Shown here piece after piece: positions 41,834 to 51,314 of a DNA stretch of 64,000 nt (within the stretch, counting starts at the first letter, position 1; every line of letters begins with the position of its first letter). Source of the stretch: Aliarcobacter sp. (GTDB lineage Bacteria > Campylobacterota > Campylobacteria > Campylobacterales > Arcobacteraceae); assembly GCA_028703945.1 (NCBI GenBank), contig JAQVLW010000004.1, forward strand, positions 1 to 64,000, read 5' to 3'. Made by a program: the position numbers and the translations under genes. The notes beneath the pieces were generated by a model. It was not told where the DNA came from and ran no database searches. It was given only the letters and a program-made list of their open reading frames with translations.

Positions 41834-42007
41834 TTGATAATAGTAGTTTTAGTTGTTGATTTTTTTAATTCTATAACCTTCTTTGGAAATGGTAAACTTA
41901 TTTTTTTCTTATTGATTATAATATCTGTAATAATAATCTTTATATATAACTACTGCATGGTTATTTATGAATGGTTAAATGATAAAAATTATATTCAATT
42001 AAAGTAG
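41834..42007 (+). pseudogene. Short membrane ORF resembling a truncated PAP2-family phosphatase
   Basis: TTG-start MIIVVLVVDFFNSITFFGNGKLIFFLLIIISVIIIFIYNYCMVIYEWLNDKNYIQLK (57 aa); upstream of dgkA. Confidence 0.4.
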
Positions 42008-42012
42008 GAATT

Positions 42013-42369
42013 ATGAAAAATCAATCAATCTGGAAAAAATTAAAATTTGCATGCAATGGAATTATTTATGCATTAAAAAATGAACATAATATGCAACGCC
42101 ATTTAATTTCAGCTGTAATAGTATTATGTCTGTTCTTTTTTCTTAAAATCTCTATCTTATGGTGGGCTTTAATAATTTTGTGTATTGGATTGGTTATTGC
42201 TGCAGAATTACTTAACTCAGCAATTGAAACTTTAATTGATTATTTACATCCAGAAATACATGAAAAAATTGGTCATGTTAAAGATATGCTTGCTGGAATG
42301 GTTTTAGTTTTAAGTATAACCGCTTTAATAATTGGATTGTTGGCCATTATATCATCAATAATTTTTTGA
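42013..42369 (+). CDS. dgkA: Diacylglycerol kinase
   Basis: GIIYALKNEHNMQRHLI, AAELLNSAIETLIDYLHPEIHEKIGHVKDMLAGMV. Confidence 0.94.
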   Translation: MKNQSIWKKLKFACNGIIYALKNEHNMQRHLISAVIVLCLFFFLKISILWWALIILCIGLVIAAELLNSAIETLIDYLHPEIHEKIGHVKDMLAGMVLVLSITALIIGLLAIISSIIF

Positions 42370-42462
42370 TTATTTTATTATAAATTGAATCTAACTATCT
42401 TGATACAACACAATTTACTAAAGAGTATAATGATATAGATTTAACTTAATCTAATAAATCTT

Positions 42463-42490
42463 ATCATATGATTATATGTTCATATATTAA
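42463..42490. promoter_or_regulatory. ArsR/SmtB-type operator candidate
   Basis: ATATGA-TTATATGT-TCATAT inverted repeat just upstream of the ArsR-family gene. Confidence 0.5.
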
Positions 42491-42505
42491 TAATAAAGGA
42501 AATCT

Positions 42506-42847
42506 ATGTCTATAGATTGTTGTGACCATTCCAAAGAAGTAGAAAAAGTAAAAAAAGTTTTAATTTGTGATGAAACTTTATACGATGTTGCTGAACTTTT
42601 TAAAGCTTTTGCAGATACAACTAGAATAAAAATAATTGCCGTATTAAAAGAAGAAGAGTTATGTGTTGGAGCTATTAGTGAACTTATAAATGTTAGTCAA
42701 TCTGCAGTTTCTCATCAACTAAGAGTTTTGAAAAATTCAAAAATTGTAAAACCAAGAAGAGTTGGGAAGCAAATATTTTATTCATTAGATGATGAACATA
42801 TTAAAAAAATATATGATGTGGGATTAGAACATATCACTAAAGGATAA
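42506..42847 (+). CDS. ArsR/SmtB family metalloregulator
   Basis: LFKAFADTTRIKIIAVLKEEELCVGAISELINVSQSAVSHQLRVLKNSKIVKPRRVGKQIFYSL; N-terminal CC. Confidence 0.93.
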   Translation: MSIDCCDHSKEVEKVKKVLICDETLYDVAELFKAFADTTRIKIIAVLKEEELCVGAISELINVSQSAVSHQLRVLKNSKIVKPRRVGKQIFYSLDDEHIKKIYDVGLEHITKG

Positions 42848-42849
42848 TT

Positions 42850-44931
42850 ATGAAAAGTGTAAAACTTAAAAATCTTGATTGTGCAAATTGTGCTTTAAAG
42901 ATTGAAAAAAAATTAAATGAATTAGATGAATTAAATAATGTAAGTTTAAATTTCTCAACTGCAACTTTGAGTTTTGAAAAAAATGTAAAATATGATGTAT
43001 TAGAAAAAATTGAAAAAGAGATTCAAAAAATTGAGAAAGATGTAGTTATTATAAAAGATGAAGAAAAAATACAAAAAACTTTTTGGCAACTTTTAAATAA
43101 AAAACTTTTATTGATTACTATTGTTTCTATTGCTTTAACTTACATCTCTTATAACTATGCAACTAATAAAGAGTTTCAAATAGCTTTATATTTAGTAGCT
43201 TATTTCTTAGTTGGTTGGGATGTTGTATATAAAGCGGTTAAAAACTTAATTCATGGAAAAGTTTTTGATGAACACTTTTTAATGAGTATAGCAACCATTG
43301 GGGCATTTTCTTTAAATGATTTTGTTGAGGGTATATCTGTAATGATTTTCTACCAAATAGGAGAAATGTTTCAAGCAGTTGCTGTTAATAATTCAAGAGA
43401 TAATATAAATGCATTACTTGATATTAAACCTGAATTTGCAAATATTAAAGTTGGTGAAACTATTGTTCAAAAAGCACCTGAAGATGTAAAACTAGATGAT
43501 ATTATTTTGATTAAAGTAGGAGAAAAAGTTCCTGTTGATGGTGTTCTTATCTCAAAAACTTGTTCATTTGATACAAGTGCTATTACTGGAGAATTTAAAC
43601 CTAAAACAATAAATGAAAATGAACAAATTTTAAGTGGATTTATCAATACCTCAAATGCTTCATATGTAAAAGCAACTTCTTTGTATAAGGATTCAACAGT
43701 TGCAAAAATTATTGAACTTATAAATAACGCATCTTCGACAAAAGCAAAAGCTGAAAAGTTTATAACTAAATTTGCAGCAGTTTATACTCCAATTGTAGTT
43801 ATTCTTGCAGTTCTTTTGACAATAATACCTCCTTTATTAATTGAAGGAGCAATATTTAAAGATTGGTTTGAAAGAGCATTGATATTTTTAGTTATCTCTT
43901 GCCCTTGCGCTCTTATTGTATCAGTTCCTTTATCATTTTTTAGTGCAATTGGCGCAATTTCAAAAAGAGGCGTTTTAGTAAAAGGTGCAAATTATATTGA
44001 AAAATTAACTGAAATTAGAAATATAGTATTTGATAAAACAGGAACTCTTACTTATGGAGTTTTTGAAGTTACTGATATTCAGAGTATTGACTTAAATAAA
44101 GATGAACTTTTGAAATATGCTGCATATGCGGAAAGTTTTTCAACTCATCCTATTGGGAAGTCAATTCTAAAAGCATTTGGAAAACCAATTGATTCAAAAC
44201 TTATAACAAAACATGAAGAGTTAAGTGGATTAGGAATTATTGCAACGATTGATAATAAAGAAATTTTAATAGGAAATAAAAAACTTCTTATAAAATTTAA
44301 TGTACAAATTGATGATATAGAAGAAAAACTAAGTGCCATTTTTATAGCTATTGATAATAAATTTGCTGGATATATTGTTGTAAATGATATTATTAAAGTT
44401 GAAGCAAAAGATGTTATTTCTAAACTTAAAGAATTAGATATTTCTAAAACTTATATGTTAACAGGAGATAAAAAAGAAGTTGCTTTAAATGTTGGTAATA
44501 CATTAGGAATTGATGTAATAAAATATGAACTTTTACCTCAAGAAAAATTAACTTATTTTGAGCAAATAAAAAAAGAGACTAATCAAGTAACAGCATTTGT
44601 TGGAGATGGAATCAATGATGCTCCTACCTTGGCAAATGCTGATGTTAGTTTTGCAATGGGTGGAATGGGAAGTGATTTAGCAGTAAAATCTGCTGATATT
44701 ATTCTTTTGAATGATAATATACAATCTATTGTTGATGCTATAAAAATTGCTAAAAAAACTAAAACAATTGTTTATCAAAATATTGTTTTTATTATGATTG
44801 TAAAAGTTGGTTTTCTTGTTCTTGGTGCAGGAGCAATCATTGGTATGAAAGAAGCAATTTTTGCAGATGTTGGTGTGGCTTTACTTGCTATTTTTAATTC
44901 TATGAGAATTTTAAATACTATAAAACAGTAA
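42850..44931 (+). CDS. P1B-type heavy-metal translocating ATPase (Cd/Zn/Pb type)
   Basis: HMA-like LDCANCALKIEKK, SCPCALIVSVPLSFFSAIG, DKTGTLTYGVF, GDGINDAPTLANADVSFAMG; follows the ArsR gene. Confidence 0.95.
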   Translation: MKSVKLKNLDCANCALKIEKKLNELDELNNVSLNFSTATLSFEKNVKYDVLEKIEKEIQKIEKDVVIIKDEEKIQKTFWQLLNKKLLLITIVSIALTYISYNYATNKEFQIALYLVAYFLVGWDVVYKAVKNLIHGKVFDEHFLMSIATIGAFSLNDFVEGISVMIFYQIGEMFQAVAVNNSRDNINALLDIKPEFANIKVGETIVQKAPEDVKLDDIILIKVGEKVPVDGVLISKTCSFDTSAITGEFKPKTINENEQILSGFINTSNASYVKATSLYKDSTVAKIIELINNASSTKAKAEKFITKFAAVYTPIVVILAVLLTIIPPLLIEGAIFKDWFERALIFLVISCPCALIVSVPLSFFSAIGAISKRGVLVKGANYIEKLTEIRNIVFDKTGTLTYGVFEVTDIQSIDLNKDELLKYAAYAESFSTHPIGKSILKAFGKPIDSKLITKHEELSGLGIIATIDNKEILIGNKKLLIKFNVQIDDIEEKLSAIFIAIDNKFAGYIVVNDIIKVEAKDVISKLKELDISKTYMLTGDKKEVALNVGNTLGIDVIKYELLPQEKLTYFEQIKKETNQVTAFVGDGINDAPTLANADVSFAMGGMGSDLAVKSADIILLNDNIQSIVDAIKIAKKTKTIVYQNIVFIMIVKVGFLVLGAGAIIGMKEAIFADVGVALLAIFNSMRILNTIKQ

Positions 44932-45034
44932 TTAAAATCAATATTATAAGTATAAATAATAGATAAATTATTCAAATTTCTTTTAATAATTGTAATGATA
45001 GAATGCGGAAATTTTATACAAGAAGAGTTTATTT

Positions 45035-45952
45035 ATGCAAGAGTTAGATAGTCAATTTGAAATAGAAGAATCAGAGATTTCTCAAAAAGATAAGAAAAAA
45101 GCAACTACAAGTATTTGGGTAAGTGCTTTTGTAAATTTATGTTTAGCAATAGTTCAGATAATCATAGGTATTTTTTCACATTCTCAAGGTTTAGTGGCAG
45201 ACGGTATTCACTCATTATCTGATTTAGGAGCTGATTTTGTAGCTTTAGTTGCAACATGGAAAAGTAAACAAGCAGCAGATACAACTTATCATTATGGATA
45301 TAAACGTTATGAAAATTTAGCTTCTTTGATATTGGGAGCATTACTTTTAGTTGTTGGTATTGGTATGTTATGGTCAGCTGTTCAAAAACTTCAAAATCCA
45401 GAATCAATCCCAACTGTTCAAATAATAGCTTTATGGGCTGCTTTAGGCGCTTTAATTGCAAAAGAGTTGCTTTTTAGATATATGCTGGCAATTGCTAAAC
45501 TTGTGAAATCAAGTATGTTAATTGCAAATGCTTGGCATGCTCGTTCTGATGCAGCTTCATCATTAATTGTTGCTATTGGTATTCTTGGAAATATTTTAGG
45601 ATACTCAATTTTAGATCCTATTGCTGCACTTATTGTTGGATTTGTAGTTGGTAAAATGGGTTGGAAATTTATGTGGGATGCAACTCAAGATTTATTAGAT
45701 AGATCAGTAAGTCATGAAGAAGTTGTATCAATAGGAAAAGAGATAGGTGAAACTGAAGGTGTAATTAGATTTCATGAATTAAAAACAAGAAAAACAGGAG
45801 ATATGATTCTTGCAGATGTTCATTTAGAAATAGACGCAACAATAACAGTTGCACAAGGACATGAGATTGCAAAAAGAGTAAAACAAAATGTTATGTCTAA
45901 ACATCCAGTACTTTATATAATGGTTCATGTTGATCCTGTTTATATTGATTAA
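45035..45952 (+). CDS. Cation diffusion facilitator family transporter
   Basis: SQGLVADGIHSLSDLGADFVALVATWKSKQAADTTYHYGYKRYENLASL. Confidence 0.94.
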   Translation: MQELDSQFEIEESEISQKDKKKATTSIWVSAFVNLCLAIVQIIIGIFSHSQGLVADGIHSLSDLGADFVALVATWKSKQAADTTYHYGYKRYENLASLILGALLLVVGIGMLWSAVQKLQNPESIPTVQIIALWAALGALIAKELLFRYMLAIAKLVKSSMLIANAWHARSDAASSLIVAIGILGNILGYSILDPIAALIVGFVVGKMGWKFMWDATQDLLDRSVSHEEVVSIGKEIGETEGVIRFHELKTRKTGDMILADVHLEIDATITVAQGHEIAKRVKQNVMSKHPVLYIMVHVDPVYID

Positions 45953-45993
45953 TACTAAATAAGAATTATTTTGAATCTCTAAAGAAAATGTTC

Positions 45994-46016
45994 AGAAGAG
46001 GTTCGCGGCCTCTTCT
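45994..46016. repeat. GC-rich inverted repeat AGAAGAGG-TTCGCGG-CCTCTTCT
   Basis: Perfect 8-bp arms, locally GC-rich in an AT-rich region, no clear T-run after it. Confidence 0.8.
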
Positions 46017-46238
46017 AAAATTATAAAACAATAAAGATACTTAATAAGGAGAACAAAAACTTAATCTCTTTATTTGTAAGTTGATTATAAACGCATACAA
46101 TAAACCAAATATTTACAAATAATATATAAAAAGTTAACAAGAAGAAATAATATAGAAAAATTATCAATTAAGTCTTATTTTTGGATTTAGTATGTATAAA
46201 TTATATGAAATTAGTTAAAAATTAAATGATAAAAGATA

Positions 46239-46280
46239 TTGATAATAATCAATAAACTTTAACAAATTATAAAGTACAAT
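46239..46280 (+). promoter_or_regulatory. FNR-type box (46239-46252) plus -10 hexamer TACAAT (46275-46280) upstream of tatA
   Basis: TTGATAATAATCAA, 22 nt, TACAAT; geometry of a class II (-41.5) activated promoter. Confidence 0.65.
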
Positions 46281-46303
46281 ATTCAAAAAGATTGGAGAAT
46301 CAA

Positions 46304-46510
46304 ATGTTTCATATACCTAATGGTATGGAGTTAGTGATTATAGCTTTACTAATTTTAGTTTTATTTGGTGGTAAAAAGATACCAGAATTTGCAAAAGGTT
46401 TAGGCTCTGGAATTAAGAATTTCAAAAATGCTTTAAATGAACATGATGAAACTAATAAAACAGAAGAAGCAAAAACAACTACTTTAAAGGTTGATGAGAA
46501 AATTAGCTAG
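46304..46510 (+). CDS. tatA: Twin-arginine translocase subunit TatA-like
   Basis: [40 protein letters not shown] ggag upstream of the ATG at 46304 (listed TTG 46292 unlikely). Confidence 0.9.
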   Translation: MFHIPNGMELVIIALLILVLFGGKKIPEFAKGLGSGIKNFKNALNEHDETNKTEEAKTTTLKVDEKIS

Positions 46511-46599
46511 TTAAATTTCGAGTCGATGATTGGTGCTATTTATTATTTTGTATTGGAATGTATTCTTTAGGACTTATGGATTCATTTATGAAATAAAAA

Positions 46600-46627
46600 A
46601 AAGAGAAGTTTTAAACTTCTCTTTTTA
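46600..46627. terminator. Bidirectional terminator-like hairpin
   Basis: aaaaagagaagtt-ttaa-acttctcttttt. Confidence 0.85.
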
Positions 46628-47248
46628 AAAATAAGTATTTTCAGTCATATTTGTTATTTGAGTTAACATAGATTCGTAATCATTATATTTTATATTTATA
46701 GGATATAACTCTTTTTTATATTTTAAAATTAAAGATGGAAAACTTCTTACATTTAGTGAACGCCTAAAGTTTAATTCATTTTGTAAATCTTCTTCTATTT
46801 TCTGAGATTTTAAATTCTCTTCAAACTTCTTTGCATTCATTCCTATTTGTTTTGCTAATTCTATAAGCGTTGAAGCATCACTTGGATTTAAGGCTTTTAA
46901 ATAATAAGCTTCTTGAATAGCATTTATCATTTCATCTTCTTTATTTTCATATCTTGCAAGTATTGTTGCTTGACAAGCTAGATAGGTTGAACGCCTTGGT
47001 TTACAGTTTTTCCAAAAATCATGGTTAAATTTTGCACCTGTATTTTCTTCTATTTCATACCAAATATTTTCTATTTTTTCTTGCATATCTTTTGGCATTA
47101 TTTCATCACTATGAGAAGCTAAACCACCAACTACATAAACTAACTTTATATTAGAATCAAGATGTTTTTTAAGAGTATCTAATGTAGATTTAAAAGCATA
47201 ACACCATGAGCACATTGGGTCATGGACATAATATAAAGTATAAATCAT
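46625..47248 (-). CDS. DsbA-family (FrnE-like) thiol oxidoreductase
   Basis: YVHDPMCSWCYAF (CxxC), LNVRSFPSLIL. Confidence 0.82.
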   Translation of the reverse strand: MIYTLYYVHDPMCSWCYAFKSTLDTLKKHLDSNIKLVYVVGGLASHSDEIMPKDMQEKIENIWYEIEENTGAKFNHDFWKNCKPRRSTYLACQATILARYENKEDEMINAIQEAYYLKALNPSDASTLIELAKQIGMNAKKFEENLKSQKIEEDLQNELNFRRSLNVRSFPSLILKYKKELYPINIKYNDYESMLTQITNMTENTYF

Positions 47249-47340
47249 TATTTTCCTTTTTTATTTGTATTGTATTAAAATAATATTAATTTGGTTTAAA
47301 ACTTTTTGTGTACAATATGAAACAGTTAAAAAGGATTTTT

Positions 47341-47607
47341 ATGGAATATGAAGAGTTTGAAAAAGCTGTTGATATGTTTGGAATATTAACAAGGGTTTCA
47401 AAAAAAGATTTAAAAAAGAAGTATTTAAAACTCTCAAAAATATATCATCCAGATATGGAAACGGGAAGTCCTGAAAAGTTTTTGGAATTAAAAAAAAATT
47501 ATGATATGCTTTGTGCATATATGGATTCATACTATTTTTCATTCGATAAAGATGAATTTAAACACCAATTTCCGTCATTTACAAACTATAAGAATTGGAA
47601 TAAATAG
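47341..47607 (+). CDS. Small J-domain protein
   Basis: ILTRVSKKDLKKKYLKLSKIYHPDMETGSPEKFLELKKNYDML; start ATG 47341 preferred. Confidence 0.8.
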   Translation: MEYEEFEKAVDMFGILTRVSKKDLKKKYLKLSKIYHPDMETGSPEKFLELKKNYDMLCAYMDSYYFSFDKDEFKHQFPSFTNYKNWNK

Positions 47608-47616
47608 GAGATTAAA

Positions 47617-48471
47617 ATGTTTGAAGAAAAAATAAAAGATTTAGTTACAAGTTCATTAGTTGTTGATTCATATTGTTTAGGAACACATTGGGTTTATGAT
47701 GAAGAACAATTGATTAATAATTCAATAAATTGGAATGCTTTAAATCCACCAATTGCTTTATGGCATAAAGGCAAAATAGCAGGGGATTTCACTCATTATG
47801 GTGACCAAACTTTATGGTTATATGAGTTTTTAAAAGACAAAAATAGTTTTGATGAAAATGCTTTTAAAGATTTTTGGTTTGAAAAAATGAAAAATTATGC
47901 AGGTTATGTTGATGGTGCTTCAAGAAATACACTTTCAAATATTGAAGAGAAAATATCTCCAAGTGGTTCAAGTTCTACTGATTTATCAATAGTTGGCAGA
48001 ATTGCTCCTCTTTTAAAAGTTTCAAAAACAAAAGATGAGTTTTTTAAAAATGTAGAAAAGTTTGTAAGTATTACTCATAATAGTCAACTTGCAAAAGATT
48101 GTGCAGATTTTTTTGCAAAATTATTGATTTTAGTTTTAGAGAAAAACGATATAAAAAAATCGATTTTAAAACTAAAAGATAGTTGTGATGAACATTTTCA
48201 ATTAATGATAGAAAAAGCTTTAAATTCAAAAGAAGAAGATAGTTTTAAAGCTATTAGAGATTTTGGACCAGCTTGTGATATTAATGGAGGATTTAGTGGA
48301 GTTATTTATCTTTTAACAAAATATGACAACTTAAAACAGATGATAATAGCAAACTCCAAAGCCGGTGGAGATACGAGTGCTAGGGCTATGATTGCAACTA
48401 TAATATTTATGGCAAATAATAAAATAGGGCAATTACCAAAAGAGTGGATGAATATAAACGCAAAAATTTAG
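47617..48471 (+). CDS. ADP-ribosylglycohydrolase family protein
   Basis: VVDSYCLGTHWVYD, GDFTHYGDQT, NSKAGGDTSARAMI. Confidence 0.85.
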   Translation: MFEEKIKDLVTSSLVVDSYCLGTHWVYDEEQLINNSINWNALNPPIALWHKGKIAGDFTHYGDQTLWLYEFLKDKNSFDENAFKDFWFEKMKNYAGYVDGASRNTLSNIEEKISPSGSSSTDLSIVGRIAPLLKVSKTKDEFFKNVEKFVSITHNSQLAKDCADFFAKLLILVLEKNDIKKSILKLKDSCDEHFQLMIEKALNSKEEDSFKAIRDFGPACDINGGFSGVIYLLTKYDNLKQMIIANSKAGGDTSARAMIATIIFMANNKIGQLPKEWMNINAKI

Positions 48472-48482
48472 AAGGAGTATTT

Positions 48483-48911
48483 ATGAGAAAAACATTACTA
48501 AATTTTTTTTCAGATAAGTTATATATAGAATTATCAATTACAGCTGTGTTATTTTTGATTGCATTAGCTCTTGATAAACTTATGGATTTTATTATTTATA
48601 TGCTTTATTTTGTGATTTTTCTTGAAATTGTAAGAGCCGTTGTAAATTACGTACGAGAACAGCGAGTATCTATGACTTTACTTGTTGATGCTTTTATTAT
48701 TTTGGCTTTAAGAGAGTTTATTGTAAATGTTGTAAAGGTAAATAAAGAGGATTTAAATACTTTTGAGGCTTTGTTTTCTAGTCCTATAAATTTTAATCTC
48801 ATGATTTTATCAGGTGTAATTTTATTTTTGATGTTGATTAGATATTTATCTGTAAAAACATCGCAAAGATATCTTCTAAAAGAAAAAATAGAAGATAAAT
48901 TTTTAAATTAA
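48483..48911 (+). CDS. PsiE-like phosphate-starvation-inducible membrane protein
   Basis: Four TM segments, ILALREFIVNVV; start ATG 48483 preferred. Confidence 0.65.
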   Translation: MRKTLLNFFSDKLYIELSITAVLFLIALALDKLMDFIIYMLYFVIFLEIVRAVVNYVREQRVSMTLLVDAFIILALREFIVNVVKVNKEDLNTFEALFSSPINFNLMILSGVILFLMLIRYLSVKTSQRYLLKEKIEDKFLN

Positions 48912-48921
48912 GAGAGTTAAT

Positions 48922-50019
48922 ATGCAAAAAAGTTTTTTAGTTATAGTTATTTTATTGTTTACTATTTGTAATAGTTTATTGGCAAATGAGAACTATACAA
49001 AAGAAGAAATTCAAAGAATGATTTCAAAAATGGTAATTCTGGGCTTTAATGGTGAAAATATAAATCAAAATGATGAAATATATAAAGATGTAAAAGCAGG
49101 TTTAGGTGGAGTTATTTTATTTGATAAAGATCCAAATGATAAGAAAAAAGTAAAAAATGTTAGAAATAAAGAACAACTAAAAAAACTAACTTCACAACTT
49201 CAAATCATTTCAAAACAAAAACTTTTGATTTCTATTGACCAAGAGGGTGGAATTGTTCAAAGATTAAAAGTTGAAGATGGTTTTGTAAATACTTTAAAAG
49301 CTAGTGATGTGGCTTTAAAAGGTGAAGATTTTGCGAAACAAACATATAAATTATTAGCAAATGATTTAAGAGAATCGGGAATAAATACAGATTTTGCACC
49401 AGTTGTTGATTTGGCAATTAATAAAGAAAATAAAGTAATTGTAACGCGTGGAAGATCATTTGGACAATCATCAAATGAAGTTATAAAATACTCTTCAATT
49501 TTTGTAGAAGAACTAAAAAAACAAAATATTATTTCGGTTTTAAAACATTTCCCAGGTCATGGTTCATCTTTAGGTGATTCACATTTAGGATTTGTAGATA
49601 TTACAAATACATGGAATGAAAAAGAGTTAGAGCCATATAAATATTTTATTAAAAATAATAAAGTTGATATGATAATGACAGCTCATGTTTATAATAAAAA
49701 TTTAGATGCAACAAATCCAGCAACTTTATCTTATAACATAAATACAAAATTATTAAGAAATAAGTTGGGGTTCGAAGGAGTTTTAGTGAGTGATGATTTA
49801 CAAATGTACGCTATTTCAAAACATTATGATTTAAAACAAACTTTAACTTTGTCTATTAATTCAGGAGTAAATATGCTTTTATTCGCAAATCAATTGGCAA
49901 AACCAATTACCTTAAAACAGATAGTTGATATAGTTTATTCACAAATTTTAAATAAACAAATTTCGTTAGAGCAAATCATCAAATCAAATCAAAGAATTGA
50001 TAAGATGATGAATATCTAA
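48922..50019 (+). CDS. Glycoside hydrolase family 3 / beta-N-acetylhexosaminidase-like
   Basis: ISIDQEGGIVQRL, VLKHFPGHGSSLGDSHLGF, GVLVSDDLQMYAI; signal peptide. Confidence 0.9.
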   Translation: MQKSFLVIVILLFTICNSLLANENYTKEEIQRMISKMVILGFNGENINQNDEIYKDVKAGLGGVILFDKDPNDKKKVKNVRNKEQLKKLTSQLQIISKQKLLISIDQEGGIVQRLKVEDGFVNTLKASDVALKGEDFAKQTYKLLANDLRESGINTDFAPVVDLAINKENKVIVTRGRSFGQSSNEVIKYSSIFVEELKKQNIISVLKHFPGHGSSLGDSHLGFVDITNTWNEKELEPYKYFIKNNKVDMIMTAHVYNKNLDATNPATLSYNINTKLLRNKLGFEGVLVSDDLQMYAISKHYDLKQTLTLSINSGVNMLLFANQLAKPITLKQIVDIVYSQILNKQISLEQIIKSNQRIDKMMNI

Positions 50020-50076
50020 AAAATATTCTTACTAAAGAGAAAACTTCTCTCTTTAGTTAATCAAATAAATAATTTC

Positions 50077-51252
50077 TTATTTTAGGGTTTCAATTATAGA
50101 ATTCTCAAATCTTTTAAAACCTTTTATCATCTCTTTTTTTGTGATATTTAAAGGTGGTAAAAATCGAATTATATTTTTTCCTGATTTTAAGATTAATAAA
50201 CCATTTTTTAAAGAAGAATTGATTAGTTCATTTAATTTTGTATCATCTTTTAAAACCAAACCTTGCATAAATCCATGACCATTTTTTTGTACAAATAAAT
50301 TAGGATATTTATTCATAAAATAAAGAAGATTGCTATCAAAAAATTTGATATTTTCTTGTAATGTTCCACTATTTGAGTATTTTTCTAAAATATCTAAAAC
50401 TTTACAAGAAACAGTTGTGCTTAAATGATTCCCTCCAAAAGTTGAACCATGATCTCCAAAAGTAAAAATATCTTTTACACTTGTCATCATAACTCCAATA
50501 GGAATACCTGTTGCTAAACCTTTTGCTAAAGTTATAATATCTGGCTTAATTTTAAAATATTGAGAAATTAAAAAGTTTCCACTTCTATAAACTCCTGTTT
50601 GAATCTCATCTATAATCAAAAGTAATTTTTTCTCTTTTAAGGTTTTCTCTAACTTTTTTATTTGAGAAATATCTTGCATAAAAATGCCACCTTCTCCTTG
50701 AATCAATTCAAGCATAATAGCAACAGTGGAATCATCTATTAAAGAAATAGCCTCATTTATATCTTCTGCATAAATAAATCCATCAGGATAAGGTCCAAAA
50801 TATTTATGTTTATCTTCTTGAGCAGTTGCTTTTAATGTGGCAATTGTTCTTCCATGAAAAGAATTTTTTATAGTTATAATTTTATATTTTGGTTTAGGAA
50901 ATGATATATTTCCATATTTTCTTGCAAGTTTTATAGCACTTTCATTTGCTTCTGCACCACTATTACAAAAAAAACATTGCATATCATAAGTGCTTAGTTC
51001 AACAATTTTTTTTGCACATTTTTCTTGAGGTTTTATATGATAGATATTTGAAGAATGTAAAATATTTTTTGCTTGTTCTTTTATTGTTTTTACAATTTTT
51101 TTATTTGCATAACCTAGACTATTAACTCCAACTCCCGATGCAAAATCTATATAATCCTTGTTCTTTTCATCATAAAGAATGGCTTTTTTACCTTTTACAA
51201 ATGCCACATCTAATCTATTATATAAAGGTAATAAGTATTTATCTTCTTTCAT
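50077..51252 (-). CDS. argD: Acetylornithine/aspartate aminotransferase family protein (ArgD-like)
   Basis: CNSGAEANESAIKLARKYG, LLIIDEIQTGVYRSG, TLAKGLATGIPIGVMM, HGSTFGGN. Confidence 0.85.
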   Translation of the reverse strand: MKEDKYLLPLYNRLDVAFVKGKKAILYDEKNKDYIDFASGVGVNSLGYANKKIVKTIKEQAKNILHSSNIYHIKPQEKCAKKIVELSTYDMQCFFCNSGAEANESAIKLARKYGNISFPKPKYKIITIKNSFHGRTIATLKATAQEDKHKYFGPYPDGFIYAEDINEAISLIDDSTVAIMLELIQGEGGIFMQDISQIKKLEKTLKEKKLLLIIDEIQTGVYRSGNFLISQYFKIKPDIITLAKGLATGIPIGVMMTSVKDIFTFGDHGSTFGGNHLSTTVSCKVLDILEKYSNSGTLQENIKFFDSNLLYFMNKYPNLFVQKNGHGFMQGLVLKDDTKLNELINSSLKNGLLILKSGKNIIRFLPPLNITKKEMIKGFKRFENSIIETLK

Positions 51253-51314
51253 TTTTACTCCTTATTTTGTATCTAAGAGTATAAAAGAATAAAATTAGTA
51301 TTACAATCCATTAA

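Noticed and set aside
46511-46600. Short open frame ..[28 protein letters not shown] downstream of tatA
   Set aside because: About 29 codons without a start codon; could be a remnant but too short to assign.
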